This document shows positions 1-7,485 of a stretch of 19,553 nucleotides of DNA, piece by piece. The translations under genes and the position numbers were made by a program. This DNA comes from Chitinophagales bacterium (GTDB lineage Bacteria > Bacteroidota > Bacteroidia > Chitinophagales > UBA2359). Positions within the stretch are counted from its first letter, which is position 1. Every line of letters begins with the position of its first letter. Below the pieces are notes generated by a model. It ran no database searches. It was not told the DNA's origin and saw nothing but the letters and a program-made list of their open reading frames with translations. Location of the stretch: contig JAHDDN010000054.1 in NCBI GenBank assembly GCA_020629335.1, forward strand, positions 1 through 19,553. Reading direction: 5' to 3'.

Positions 1-51
1 CAAGATATTGACACCCCCCAAGATTATAGCAACTTACATGAAAGAGATTAA
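1..51 (+). CDS. C-terminal end of a probable MocA-like NTP transferase (partial)
   Basis: Frame 1 is open from the window edge for 16 codons and ends in TAA at 49-51. The visible tail contains DIDTPQDY, which resembles the usual C-terminal end of molybdenum cofactor cytidylyl- or guanylyltransferases (MocA/MobA-like, 'DIDTPEDY..L'). The stop lies 14 bp inside the following XdhC-family gene, a translational overlap typical of an operon, and MocA and XdhC genes often sit side by side. The catalytic part lies outside the window, so the call rests on a short tail plus context. Confidence 0.5.
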   Translation, partial: QDIDTPQDYSNLHERD

Positions 52-1117
52 AAGCATCATTAGCCATTATAAAAAAGCGGATCCAGATACTACATGTGCA
101 TTAGCCACTGTTGTTTATGTAGAAGGTTCCTCCTATAGAAGGGTAGGGGCCAGAATGCTGATTTATCAAGATGGAAGCTGGATAGGAGGCATTAGTGGAG
201 GCTGCTTAGAAGGCGATGCTAAGCTTAAAGCGCAAAAGGTAATCTTAGATAAGAAAAGCAAGATCGTTACTTATGATACCAGAGAGGAAGATAGTGAATC
301 AATTGGGATTGGTTTAGGTTGTAATGGCTTAATTGATGTGCTGATTAGCCCTATTGACCAATCCGACAACAACCCAATACAGGTTTTAGAAGCTTGTATA
401 AATGAAAGAGCGGAGCATATTTTAATAACGCCTATTGAAGGGGAGCATAAGGAGCTAATTGGTAAAATATTCAAGGAAGATAATTTTAAGCAAGCAGTAG
501 CACTAAGTGAAAGTGATTTAAACAGCTTAACAGAAGCTATTCAAGTTGTCCAGTCAAGAAGACGATCAAAAGTGATTGAATTATCTGATCTGAAAATATT
601 GATTGAGTTTTTAGCTCCTCCCGTTCATATGATTATTATGGGGGGGCAATACGATACTTTATCTCTCTTGGAAATCAATCAAGTTTTAGGCTGGCAGTCT
701 ACATTAGTTGCCAATCCTCAAAAACTAAGTCATCAAACACTTCACTTATGTCATCAAGTTTTAGATCAAAAAAAGCCCTTTCAATTAGCGCCAATTGATC
801 GCCATACAGTAGCTATATTAATGGCTCACGATTACAAAACGGATAGGAATAATTTAGAGCGATTGCTCAAAGAGACGGATATTGCGTATATCGGATTGTT
901 AGGGCCTAAAAAACGTAAAGATAAAATGCTCAAAGAAATGAATATTACTGATCCAGTGATGATTAAACGAATCTTTGGGCCAGTAGGCTTAGATACGGGA
1001 GCCACAACTCCTGAAGAAATCGCAATCTCGATTGTAGCAGAAATCAGAGCTTTCCTAAGCCAAAGACAAGGCCAAGCACTAAGGATTAGAAATGCTCCTA
1101 TTAACGATAGGGATTAA
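38..1117 (+). CDS. xdhC: XdhC/CoxI family protein (molybdoenzyme maturation)
   Basis: A 359-residue protein of the XdhC/CoxI family, which helps insert sulfurated molybdenum cofactor into xanthine dehydrogenase-type enzymes. The N-terminal domain has ALATVVYVEGSSYRRVGARM and GGISGGCLEGD. The C-terminal domain ends with the family block GPVGLDTGATTPEEIAISI. The glycine-rich Rossmann turn is degenerate: MGGQYDTLSL replaces the usual GxGxxxxPL, and VANP replaces the usual VDxR. Nucleotide binding may therefore be altered. The start is taken at ATG 38 rather than TTG 8, because the upstream frame carries another gene to position 51 and family members begin near this Met. The stop codon overlaps the stop of the convergent gene in the shared bases TTAA. 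Confidence 0.85.
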   Translation: MKEIKSIISHYKKADPDTTCALATVVYVEGSSYRRVGARMLIYQDGSWIGGISGGCLEGDAKLKAQKVILDKKSKIVTYDTREEDSESIGIGLGCNGLIDVLISPIDQSDNNPIQVLEACINERAEHILITPIEGEHKELIGKIFKEDNFKQAVALSESDLNSLTEAIQVVQSRRRSKVIELSDLKILIEFLAPPVHMIIMGGQYDTLSLLEINQVLGWQSTLVANPQKLSHQTLHLCHQVLDQKKPFQLAPIDRHTVAILMAHDYKTDRNNLERLLKETDIAYIGLLGPKKRKDKMLKEMNITDPVMIKRIFGPVGLDTGATTPEEIAISIVAEIRAFLSQRQGQALRIRNAPINDRD

Positions 1118-1584
1118 TGATGCCGAATTATCTTCTTAATCAAAGATATCTGCCCCAAGTGATAATAACTATGTTCAATCACCCCCTCCATATTTCTTCG
1201 GTAGTTCCCATATTTTTCGTTCACAAAATTCTCTTCCAATTGTTCATCAGTCATCACTTCCAAATGTTTAGCAAACTTTTCAGCATTCGAACATAGTTCA
1301 TAATACAGCTTGGCCCAGTCTTCACTGGATTGAATAGGCGTAAGATTAAAGCTATATTTATCCCGAATGACAAGATCACCGCCCTCAAAAACATTTAAGA
1401 TACCAGCTATATAATAATTGATATGAAAAGTCAAGGCAGCTATGGTATTGAGAGAGCTTACTTTTTGGGTGGCTTCTTGCCATGTCACGTCTGATAAGAT
1501 CGCTTTATAATTTGTATTAGCGATCCATTTTCCACTCAATAAGACTTCTCTAAAACGATTTGCTATCTGGTTTGCTTTTTTCAT
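1114..1584 (-). CDS. DinB-like four-helix protein
   Basis: A 156-residue protein with the helical pattern of the DinB/YfiT-like superfamily, small metal-binding four-helix bundles. Likely metal ligands are the His in LTFHINYYI after helix 2 and the C-terminal pair in IEHSYYHLGQI, which is the usual three-His layout. The precise reaction cannot be read from sequence; family members include thiol-dependent transferases and many proteins of unknown role. It is convergent with xdhC, sharing 4 bp at the stops, and follows the O-methyltransferase on the same strand after about 69 bp. The two could be co-transcribed. Confidence 0.75.
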   Translation of the reverse strand: MKKANQIANRFREVLLSGKWIANTNYKAILSDVTWQEATQKVSSLNTIAALTFHINYYIAGILNVFEGGDLVIRDKYSFNLTPIQSSEDWAKLYYELCSNAEKFAKHLEVMTDEQLEENFVNEKYGNYRRNMEGVIEHSYYHLGQISLIKKIIRHH

Positions 1585-1653
1585 ATAAGACGTTTTAAAA
1601 CATAAGAGATCAATTAAATATTGAATTCATTGATTAAAGTTGCCTGTTTATCA

Positions 1654-2730
1654 TCAAAGTCTTAATTTACATCTAAAAATGGTATGATATTCACCCACAT
1701 GATCAATTTCCTCGACTACTTCTAAACCCGCTTTTTCGCAACACTCTTTCATCGTATCAGCATGATACATTCGGGAATTACCATTGGCAATAGCAGTAAA
1801 ATAAAGGGAGGTACCATGCAAGCAATAAGTCGCCGCATCAAACTTCTGTCGATCCCAGTAAGTCTCCATAATAAATAGCTCTGTATTGTCAGACATACCA
1901 TTACTTGCAGCAGTCAAAATATGAATGATCTCCTCTTCAGAAAAACAATCCAAAAATTGCGACATCCAAATAGCATCTGCTCCCTTAGGAAAAATAGGTT
2001 CTTCACTTAACAAATCAATTGGGTATCCATTTATCCTATCCTCTAATCCATTCGCCTCAACATTCCCTTTTGCTTTTTCCCATTGGCCTGGGAGGTCAAG
2101 AATGGTGATTTTTACATCTTCATCATATTGCGCACATTTCATTGAAAACTTACCCGTATTACCGCCAACATCTAAAATGTGTTTTGGTTTGTTTTTAAAG
2201 ACGATGGGTAACGCTTTAGGAAAGGCACCATCTGAATAATAATGATCAAATGCAAACCACGATTGCTTCACTTTCTCAGGCAGATGAGCCAAAGCTTCAT
2301 AAACCGTTTTCCATTCTCCAAAAACCTTTAAGCCTGCAGGCTTAGTCTCTTTAATCGCCTCCTCCAAATGAAATAAACCCTCATAACAAACATCCTGTAC
2401 GAAGTCCATATTCACCCTTGTCATCTCATCCTTCAAGAGGAAATAACCAGTCTTAGTAAGTTGATAAGCATCCTCCTGTGTTAATTTTACAACATCTGCA
2501 CTCAGTCCCATTTCCAATAAAACCCGAGCGCCATACTCAGTAATACTTATGTTTTTTACAATTTCTTCTAAGCTGATACCATTTTTCTGATGTTGGAGAA
2601 TTAGGTCTAATATTCCTAAATCACGCATGACCTTTGTTGCTTGGAAAACTACAGGTGCAAAAGCAATTTTATTGGCTTCAAACTTAGCATCCACCGCGGA
2701 TAAATCTCTTTCTTTATAGAATGATTCCAT
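1654..2730 (-). CDS. SAM-dependent O-methyltransferase
   Basis: A 358-residue class I methyltransferase with the architecture of the acetylserotonin/plant-type O-methyltransferase family. The N-terminal ~110 residues form a winged-helix-like dimerisation region (LGILDLI, GARVLLEMG). SAM-binding motif I is ILDVGGNTGKF at about residues 185-195, followed by the acidic loop LDLP at 211-214. The later motif IWMSQFLDCFSEEE matches the region around the catalytic segment of this family. The substrate cannot be inferred. The gene is read leftwards, with DinB downstream and a hairpin-rich, gene-free stretch upstream. Confidence 0.8.
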   Translation of the reverse strand: MESFYKERDLSAVDAKFEANKIAFAPVVFQATKVMRDLGILDLILQHQKNGISLEEIVKNISITEYGARVLLEMGLSADVVKLTQEDAYQLTKTGYFLLKDEMTRVNMDFVQDVCYEGLFHLEEAIKETKPAGLKVFGEWKTVYEALAHLPEKVKQSWFAFDHYYSDGAFPKALPIVFKNKPKHILDVGGNTGKFSMKCAQYDEDVKITILDLPGQWEKAKGNVEANGLEDRINGYPIDLLSEEPIFPKGADAIWMSQFLDCFSEEEIIHILTAASNGMSDNTELFIMETYWDRQKFDAATYCLHGTSLYFTAIANGNSRMYHADTMKECCEKAGLEVVEEIDHVGEYHTIFRCKLRL

Positions 2731-2844
2731 TATTAAATTAATTGGATTTGTTAGTGTAATAATCTCCTTTTTGATAAAATCGCCTGAATATACAACCTTT
2801 TTCTTAAAAAGGTAAAACTTGCGCTCTTACTTAAAGCTATATAA

Positions 2845-2897
2845 CAGATAGTCTTTTAGCTATTGGGGCGGCGAGCCGTCCCAATGATAAATATCTG
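2845..2897. repeat. Hairpin (intergenic)
   Basis: ATTGGGGCGG (2862-2871) pairs with CCGTCCCAAT (2876-2885) over ten positions, with one G-T wobble and a CGAG loop. The short flanking arms CAGATA (2845-2850) and TATCTG (2892-2897) extend the structure. It lies in the gene-free stretch upstream of the O-methyltransferase. It has no T-tract and is not a convincing terminator. Confidence 0.6.
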
Positions 2898-2917
2898 ATA
2901 GCTAAGTTGCAGTATTT

Positions 2918-2991
2918 TTGCAATTATACAAGGCATTTATGACGCGAATAGCACAGCTATTTAAGGAATAAATAAGGCAGTAGAATTGTAA
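2918..2991 (-). repeat. Probable shortened relative of the structured repeat
   Basis: The bases at 2931-2950 match 16 of 20 positions of the copy at 3257-3384 (aggcgtttatgacacgacta). The central hairpin arms of that copy appear to be missing here. The element has its own closing stem: TTGCAATTATAC (2918-2929) against GTAGAATTGTAA (2980-2991), 10 of 12 positions paired. I read it as an eroded or short variant; the similarity is limited. Confidence 0.4.
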
Positions 2992-3037
2992 AAAGACAAA
3001 AATGGGCTATCAAGGATTTATTATTGGGGCGGCTTTT

Positions 3038-3170
3038 CCTGCTGTACGCTCTTATGTGGCTATTCAGCAGCTACTACGCTAAGGCACACTTGTCTTCCAC
3101 TGCGTGGCAAGCCTGCGTGTACCTAAGCTTCGTAAGCTACTTCATCACGCCACATACCGCTTCCATCAGG
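3038..3170 (+). repeat. Structured repeat, copy 1
   Basis: A ~133-nt element closed by CCTG (3038) and CAGG (3170). Stem P1 is TATGTGGC with GCCACATA. Stem P2 is AGGCACAC with GTGTACCT (one mismatch). The apical hairpin P3 is CTTCCAC, loop TGC, GTGG, bulged C, AAG. The same layout with different bases recurs at 3257-3384, 11474-11603 and 18096-18225. It forms the left arm of the long inverted repeat. Confidence 0.8.
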
Positions 3171-3256
3171 GCCGCATTATTGCTTCGATCCAAGGATATT
3201 AATCTTACTTTCTATCACTATAAGCTCAATGGTTTATGATTTTGCAATAACGCGGC

Positions 3257-3384
3257 CCTGATAGTAGTGGTATGAGGCGTTTATGACACGACTAATGGAG
3301 CTTAGGCTCACGCAGGCTCCAATAAGAGACAAGTGAGCCTTAGCGGAATAGGAGCGGCATAGGCTCATAAGAACGAATAGCAGG
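3257..3384 (-). repeat. Structured repeat, copy 2 (inverted)
   Basis: Read on the minus strand it is closed by CCTG and CAGG. Stem P1 is TATGAG with CTCATA. Stem P2 is AGGCTCAC with GTGAGCCT, eight perfect pairs. P3 is CTC with GAG around a larger loop. It is the right arm of the long inverted repeat and lies 86 bp upstream of the small double-glycine peptide gene. Confidence 0.8.
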
Positions 3385-3469
3385 ATAAGCCGCCCAAACA
3401 AATTTTAGCTATTATTAATGGAATTTATTATCTTTAAGGCTACTTATTTTTAACCTAAATTACAATATC

Positions 3470-3601
3470 ATGAAAGAAGTAACAAAATTAAGCAATTCTG
3501 CCAGTGAAGTCGTAGAACTTACAGAAGATCAAATTCAACAAGTATATGGTGGTACGGGATCAAATGAAGCAGATAATGATGATTTTGACAAATGTTGGTA
3601 G
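3470..3601 (+). CDS. Double-glycine leader peptide, possible RiPP/bacteriocin-type precursor
   Basis: A 43-residue frame starts at ATG 3470 and ends at TAG 3599-3601. Residues 16-28 read ELTEDQIQQVYGG. This is a typical double-glycine leader, with Glu and Leu in the expected positions before the GG processing site used by C39-peptidase ABC exporters. The remaining 15 residues (TGSNEADNDDFDKCW) are acidic and hold a single Cys next to the C-terminal Trp. No modification enzyme or peptidase exporter is visible in the window, so it would depend on machinery encoded elsewhere. It precedes the PI-PLC-like gene by about 54 bp on the same strand. It is too short for most gene callers. It could be a secreted signal or a modified peptide; its activity is unknown. 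Confidence 0.6.
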   Translation: MKEVTKLSNSASEVVELTEDQIQQVYGGTGSNEADNDDFDKCW

Positions 3602-3655
3602 GTGAATTAATGATGAATGCATAATGATGAATTTGTTAATGATAATTCGATAGAT

Positions 3656-4765
3656 ATGATAAAGATCACGATTAGTATTGTGTTTTTGTGCTTGTTTGCT
3701 TATTTACCAGCATTTGGGCAGTGTAATGGGGATGCTGCGCTATGTGATCGTCCTTTCAATGAAGTGGCCTTTTTGACGACTCATAATGCTTATAATTCTG
3801 CGGAAGATGATTATGCTTCTCCTAATCATAATCTGAGTATCGTCTCACAACTCAATGATGGGGTAAGAGGACTGATGATAGATGTATATGATAATATGGG
3901 AGTAGCGAGTGTTTTTCATTCCGCACCATTTTTAGGGTCGAGACCATTAGTGGAGTTTTTGATAGAGATTCGAGAATTTTTAGAGGAAAATCAAAATGAG
4001 GTCGTGACGATTATTTTAGAGTGCTATACGACAGCTGATATGATAGAGTCGGAGATTAATGCGAGTGAATTGACGGACTATTTGTACACACATGATGTCG
4101 ATACAGGATGGCCGACTTTGCAAGAAATGATTGATGACAATGCTCGATTGGTCATTCTATCAGATGTGAATGATGCTTCTGCCGATCAGGCATGGTATCA
4201 TTATATGTGGGATTTAGCGGTAGAAACGCATTATTCGAATAATAGCATAGCAGATTTTAGTTGTAATTTTAATAGGGGAGATGCAGAGAATGATTTGTTT
4301 ATTCTCAATCACTTTATTACGGATGCTTCGGTAGGTATTGGAGAGCCTGATTCCTCCTTGATAGCCAACTCAAATCCTTACTTCATTGAGCGTGTATTAG
4401 AATGCCAAACAATTACCGAGAAATTCCCTAATTTTGTAACAGTAGATTTCCATGAATTAGGAGATTGCCATGCAGTGGTGAATCAGCTAAATGGAGTAAG
4501 TACATCTGTGGATGCCTATAGTACTATTGATACCAAATTAAGTGTTTACCCGAATCCGTCTAATAATGTTATTAGTGTTCAACAAATGGGGATTGCAAAA
4601 GATGGGGTTCAAATTTTTAATGTACTAGGACAATCTGTACATGAGTTGATCTATATTCAGTCTTTAGATATGGATGAAATAAGGGTGGATGTTTCACAAT
4701 TAGATCAGGGTGTTTATATGCTAAAAACTAAAACGCAAGCAACTTTGTTTTTACATCAACCATAG
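3656..4765 (+). CDS. Secreted PI-PLC X-domain-like protein with T9SS sorting domain
   Basis: A 369-residue protein from ATG 3656. An upstream in-frame ATG at 3617 would place 13 charged residues before the signal peptide, so 3656 is preferred. Residues 1-22 form a signal peptide (IKITISIVFLCLFAYLPAFGQ). The body matches the X domain of phosphatidylinositol-specific phospholipase C-like proteins. The two catalytic-type histidines are in LTTHNAYNS (H43) and VFHSAPF (H88), with acidic residues in MIDVYD. About the last 80 residues form a type A T9SS C-terminal domain: KLSVYPNPSNN, then VQIFNVLGQSV, then LDQGVYML. It should be exported and released or attached at the cell surface. The lipid or GPI-like substrate is not established. 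It ends 10 bp before moaA but has no evident link to Moco synthesis. Confidence 0.85.
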   Translation: MIKITISIVFLCLFAYLPAFGQCNGDAALCDRPFNEVAFLTTHNAYNSAEDDYASPNHNLSIVSQLNDGVRGLMIDVYDNMGVASVFHSAPFLGSRPLVEFLIEIREFLEENQNEVVTIILECYTTADMIESEINASELTDYLYTHDVDTGWPTLQEMIDDNARLVILSDVNDASADQAWYHYMWDLAVETHYSNNSIADFSCNFNRGDAENDLFILNHFITDASVGIGEPDSSLIANSNPYFIERVLECQTITEKFPNFVTVDFHELGDCHAVVNQLNGVSTSVDAYSTIDTKLSVYPNPSNNVISVQQMGIAKDGVQIFNVLGQSVHELIYIQSLDMDEIRVDVSQLDQGVYMLKTKTQATLFLHQP

Positions 4766-4775
4766 TTAATCAATA

Positions 4776-5780
4776 ATGGTAGTGAATAAAAAACAATTAA
4801 AAGACAGCCACGGTCGTATTATCAATTATATGCGATTAGCAGTTACAGATCGTTGTAATCTGCGTTGCTTTTATTGTATGCCAGAGGAGGGGGTGCAATT
4901 TTTGAAAAAGCATGATATTCTTTCTTATGAAGAAATGCTGCGTTTAATTGCAATTTTGAATCCGATGGGAATAGATAAAGTACGTATTACGGGTGGAGAG
5001 CCATTTGTACGGAAGGATATCATACATTTCTTGAAAACGGTCAAGCAAGATTTTGATTTAAGATCATTTTCGATTACTTCCAATGCGACTTTGCTACATC
5101 ATTATATGGAAGAGTTGCCACAATTGTTTGATTCTATGAATATCAGTTTGGATAGTTTAGACAAGGAGCGGTTTTTTCAAATTACTAGGCGAGATGATTT
5201 TGATATAGTATTTCAGAATATTGAAAATCTAATAAAAACGGATATTGATGTCAAGATCAATGCGGTGGTGATGGATGGCAAAAATATCGCAGATATTTTG
5301 CCTTTTGTGGAGTGGACACGTGATAATAATGTTTCCGTTCGCTTTATAGAAGAAATGCCTTTCAATGGCTGTAGAAATAGTGATGAAATTTCTACTTGGG
5401 ATCATCGAAAAATTTATCAATATATACAAGAAGAATTTAAAGAAATTATAGCTTTGCGGAATCCTAAATCCTCCACTTCGGTCATGTATCAAGTGAAAGG
5501 ATTTAAAGGGAAGTTTGGTATTATTCCAGCCTTTTCAAGAACCTTCTGTGGCTCTTGTAATCGGATCAGGATAACAGCTAAGGGCGATTTGCGTACTTGT
5601 TTGTATTCTGCCGAAGGAATTAGCCTTTTAAAGCCAATGCGAGCAGGATTAACAGAGGAGGCGATGCAGCAGTTAGTAAGAGAAGCCATATTACACAAAG
5701 AAAAAGATGGATTTGAGGCGGCCCAAAAGAGGCTGAATCTAGATTCCATTTATGAATCAATGACTACAATTGGAGGATAA
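4776..5780 (+). CDS. moaA: GTP 3',8-cyclase MoaA (Moco biosynthesis)
   Basis: A 334-residue radical SAM enzyme that, with MoaC, converts GTP to cyclic pyranopterin monophosphate, the first step of molybdenum cofactor synthesis. The radical SAM cluster motif is C27-NLR-C31-FY-C34. RITGGEP at about 70-76 is the GGEP SAM-binding motif. The second, GTP-binding [4Fe-4S] site is FCGSCNRIRITAKGDLRTC, with Cys 258, 261 and 275. The protein ends in the conserved C-terminal GlyGly needed for activity. Length is normal. It is the first gene of a tight operon, with moeA 16 bp downstream. Confidence 0.96.
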   Translation: MVVNKKQLKDSHGRIINYMRLAVTDRCNLRCFYCMPEEGVQFLKKHDILSYEEMLRLIAILNPMGIDKVRITGGEPFVRKDIIHFLKTVKQDFDLRSFSITSNATLLHHYMEELPQLFDSMNISLDSLDKERFFQITRRDDFDIVFQNIENLIKTDIDVKINAVVMDGKNIADILPFVEWTRDNNVSVRFIEEMPFNGCRNSDEISTWDHRKIYQYIQEEFKEIIALRNPKSSTSVMYQVKGFKGKFGIIPAFSRTFCGSCNRIRITAKGDLRTCLYSAEGISLLKPMRAGLTEEAMQQLVREAILHKEKDGFEAAQKRLNLDSIYESMTTIGG

Positions 5781-5796
5781 TTAATTTATATTACTA

Positions 5797-6996
5797 ATGA
5801 TCTCAATAGACGAAGCTGATAAACGATTGTCGAAAATACAGATGGCTATTCCATCGGAGAAATTGCCATTAGAGCATTCTATAGGGCGAATACTGGACGA
5901 ACCGATTTATGCCGATAGAGATTTTCCACCCTTTGATAGAGTGACAATGGACGGTATCGCTATCCAATACGATAGTTTAGCGAATGGCTCGCAATCCTTC
6001 CCAATAGAGGGAGTAGCGCCTGCTGGTAGTCCCATCATGCGTTTAGAAAATCCTAATGCTTGCTTAGAGGTCATGACAGGAGCTATTATGCCACATAATG
6101 CAGATACAGTCATCCCTTATGAACAAGTCCAAATTCAAAATGACATCGCCTTAATTCAAACACCTGACTTAGTAACCAGAGGCAAAAATATCCACTTAGA
6201 AGGACGAGATCGAATTAAGGGAAGTTTGTTAATTCCCAAAGGTGTCGCTATTAGTCCAGCTGAAATAGCAATCATGGCAACTGTAGGAGCCTCAGAAATC
6301 AGCGTCAAGCAAATGCGCAAGGTGGCAGTCATTGCTACTGGAGATGAATTAGTAGGAATCTCAGAAACACCAGCACCCCATCAGATACGTTCTTCCAATG
6401 TCTATATGCTAAAATCTGCCTTGAAAGAATTGGGCTTAGACGCTCAAATATTCCATTTAAAGGACGATAAGGAGTCGCTTCAAAACTCGCTTAAAGAAAT
6501 TTTAGATGGCTATGATATCATACTATTAAGCGGAGGCGTTTCTAAAGGGAAGTTTGATTATGTACCTGAAGTTATGACAGAATTAGGCGTAGAAAAAGTA
6601 TTCCATAAAATCAAACAAAAACCGGGCAAGCCATTTTGGTTAGGTAGAAGAGATGGGAAAGTTGTTTTTGCTTTTCCAGGCAATCCTGTCTCCAGCTTTA
6701 TGTGCTTTAATCGCTATTTCAAAAAGTGGTTATATCAACAGTTAGAAGTGATTCAGCCAACTTATACGGCTCACTTAGCTACCGATTTTTCCTTTCCTAA
6801 AGAACTTACGTACTTTTTACAAGTGAAAGTCGAAATTAACGATAGCGGTCAAATTATTGCACATCCCAATACAGGAAACGGCTCTGGTGACTTAGCGAAT
6901 CTTATCAGCTCTCATGGCTTCTTAGAATTGCCTAAAGATCAATTTGAATTTAAGGCAGGTATGGCCTTCACTTATCATCCTTATAGACCCATTTAA
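5797..6996 (+). CDS. moeA: Molybdopterin molybdotransferase MoeA
   Basis: A 399-residue MoeA that inserts molybdate into adenylylated molybdopterin. Visible family blocks are DRDFPPFDRVTMDGIA near residue 45, TGAIMPHNADTVIPYEQV near 100, VAVIATGDEL in the molybdopterin-binding domain, LSGGVSKGKFDYVPEV, and KPGKPFWLGR followed by FAFPGNPVSSFMCF. Length and domain order (MoeA N, MoCF-biosynthesis fold, C-terminal beta domain) are normal. It is followed 3 bp later by moaC. Nothing is unusual. Confidence 0.95.
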   Translation: MISIDEADKRLSKIQMAIPSEKLPLEHSIGRILDEPIYADRDFPPFDRVTMDGIAIQYDSLANGSQSFPIEGVAPAGSPIMRLENPNACLEVMTGAIMPHNADTVIPYEQVQIQNDIALIQTPDLVTRGKNIHLEGRDRIKGSLLIPKGVAISPAEIAIMATVGASEISVKQMRKVAVIATGDELVGISETPAPHQIRSSNVYMLKSALKELGLDAQIFHLKDDKESLQNSLKEILDGYDIILLSGGVSKGKFDYVPEVMTELGVEKVFHKIKQKPGKPFWLGRRDGKVVFAFPGNPVSSFMCFNRYFKKWLYQQLEVIQPTYTAHLATDFSFPKELTYFLQVKVEINDSGQIIAHPNTGNGSGDLANLISSHGFLELPKDQFEFKAGMAFTYHPYRPI

Positions 6997-6999
6997 ATT

Positions 7000-7479
7000 A
7001 TGAGTGAACAAAAATTTACCCACCTCAATCCCGATGGAAAAGTCAATATGGTGGATGTAGGGGCAAAAGCGATTACACACAGATATGCCAAAGCCAGAGC
7101 ACTAATGCAAGTATCTGAGGAGGTACTACAAGCCTTCGAAAATAATGACGTACAAACCAAGAAAGGCCCTGTTTTTCAGACAGCCATCATCGCTGGTATT
7201 ATGGGGGCTAAAAAGACGAGTGAGCTCATTCCGCTTTGCCATCCATTGGGCTTAGACAAATGCAATGTCTCCATTCGTATTACTGATCAAAAGGAAATAG
7301 AAATTATAGGTGAAGCGTCCCTAAATGCCAAAACAGGTGTTGAAATGGAAGCCATGACAGCGGTATCAGTAGCAGCACTAACGGTTTATGATATGTGTAA
7401 GTCATTTGGACACGACATCATCATCAAGGAAATGAGATTAATTGAAAAAAGAGGAGGAAAATCAGATTTTAAACTTTAG
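7000..7479 (+). CDS. moaC: Cyclic pyranopterin monophosphate synthase MoaC
   Basis: A 159-residue MoaC, which acts after MoaA to form cyclic pyranopterin monophosphate. Characteristic blocks are MVDVGAKAITHRYAKA near the N terminus, the central TSELIPLCHPLGLDKC, and GVEMEAMTAVSVAALTVYDMCK with the conserved Glu/Met/Asp residues of the active site. Length is standard. It starts 3 bp after moeA and ends 6 bp before the mobA-like gene, so it is clearly co-transcribed. Confidence 0.96.
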   Translation: MSEQKFTHLNPDGKVNMVDVGAKAITHRYAKARALMQVSEEVLQAFENNDVQTKKGPVFQTAIIAGIMGAKKTSELIPLCHPLGLDKCNVSIRITDQKEIEIIGEASLNAKTGVEMEAMTAVSVAALTVYDMCKSFGHDIIIKEMRLIEKRGGKSDFKL

Positions 7480-7485
7480 TAAGCG

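Larger units (their letters stand above)
3027..3395. repeat. Long (~370 bp) inverted repeat built from two repeat copies
   Basis: The outer arms GGGCGGCTT (3027-3035) and AAGCCGCCC (3387-3395) pair perfectly. The inner arms 3169-3183 (GGGCCGC then ATTATTGC) and 3244-3258 (GCAATAA, C, GCGGCCC) also pair. Between outer and inner arms sit two structured-repeat copies in opposite orientation, so the whole block can fold as one long cruciform. No coding sequence is supported here; a 71-codon open frame at 3024-3239 is made of repeat sequence. Confidence 0.8.

Noticed and set aside
3024..3239. 71-codon open frame on the plus strand
   Set aside because: It is entirely within structured-repeat copy 1 and the centre of the long palindrome; the residues follow from repeat DNA, and no homologous pattern or start context supports a gene.
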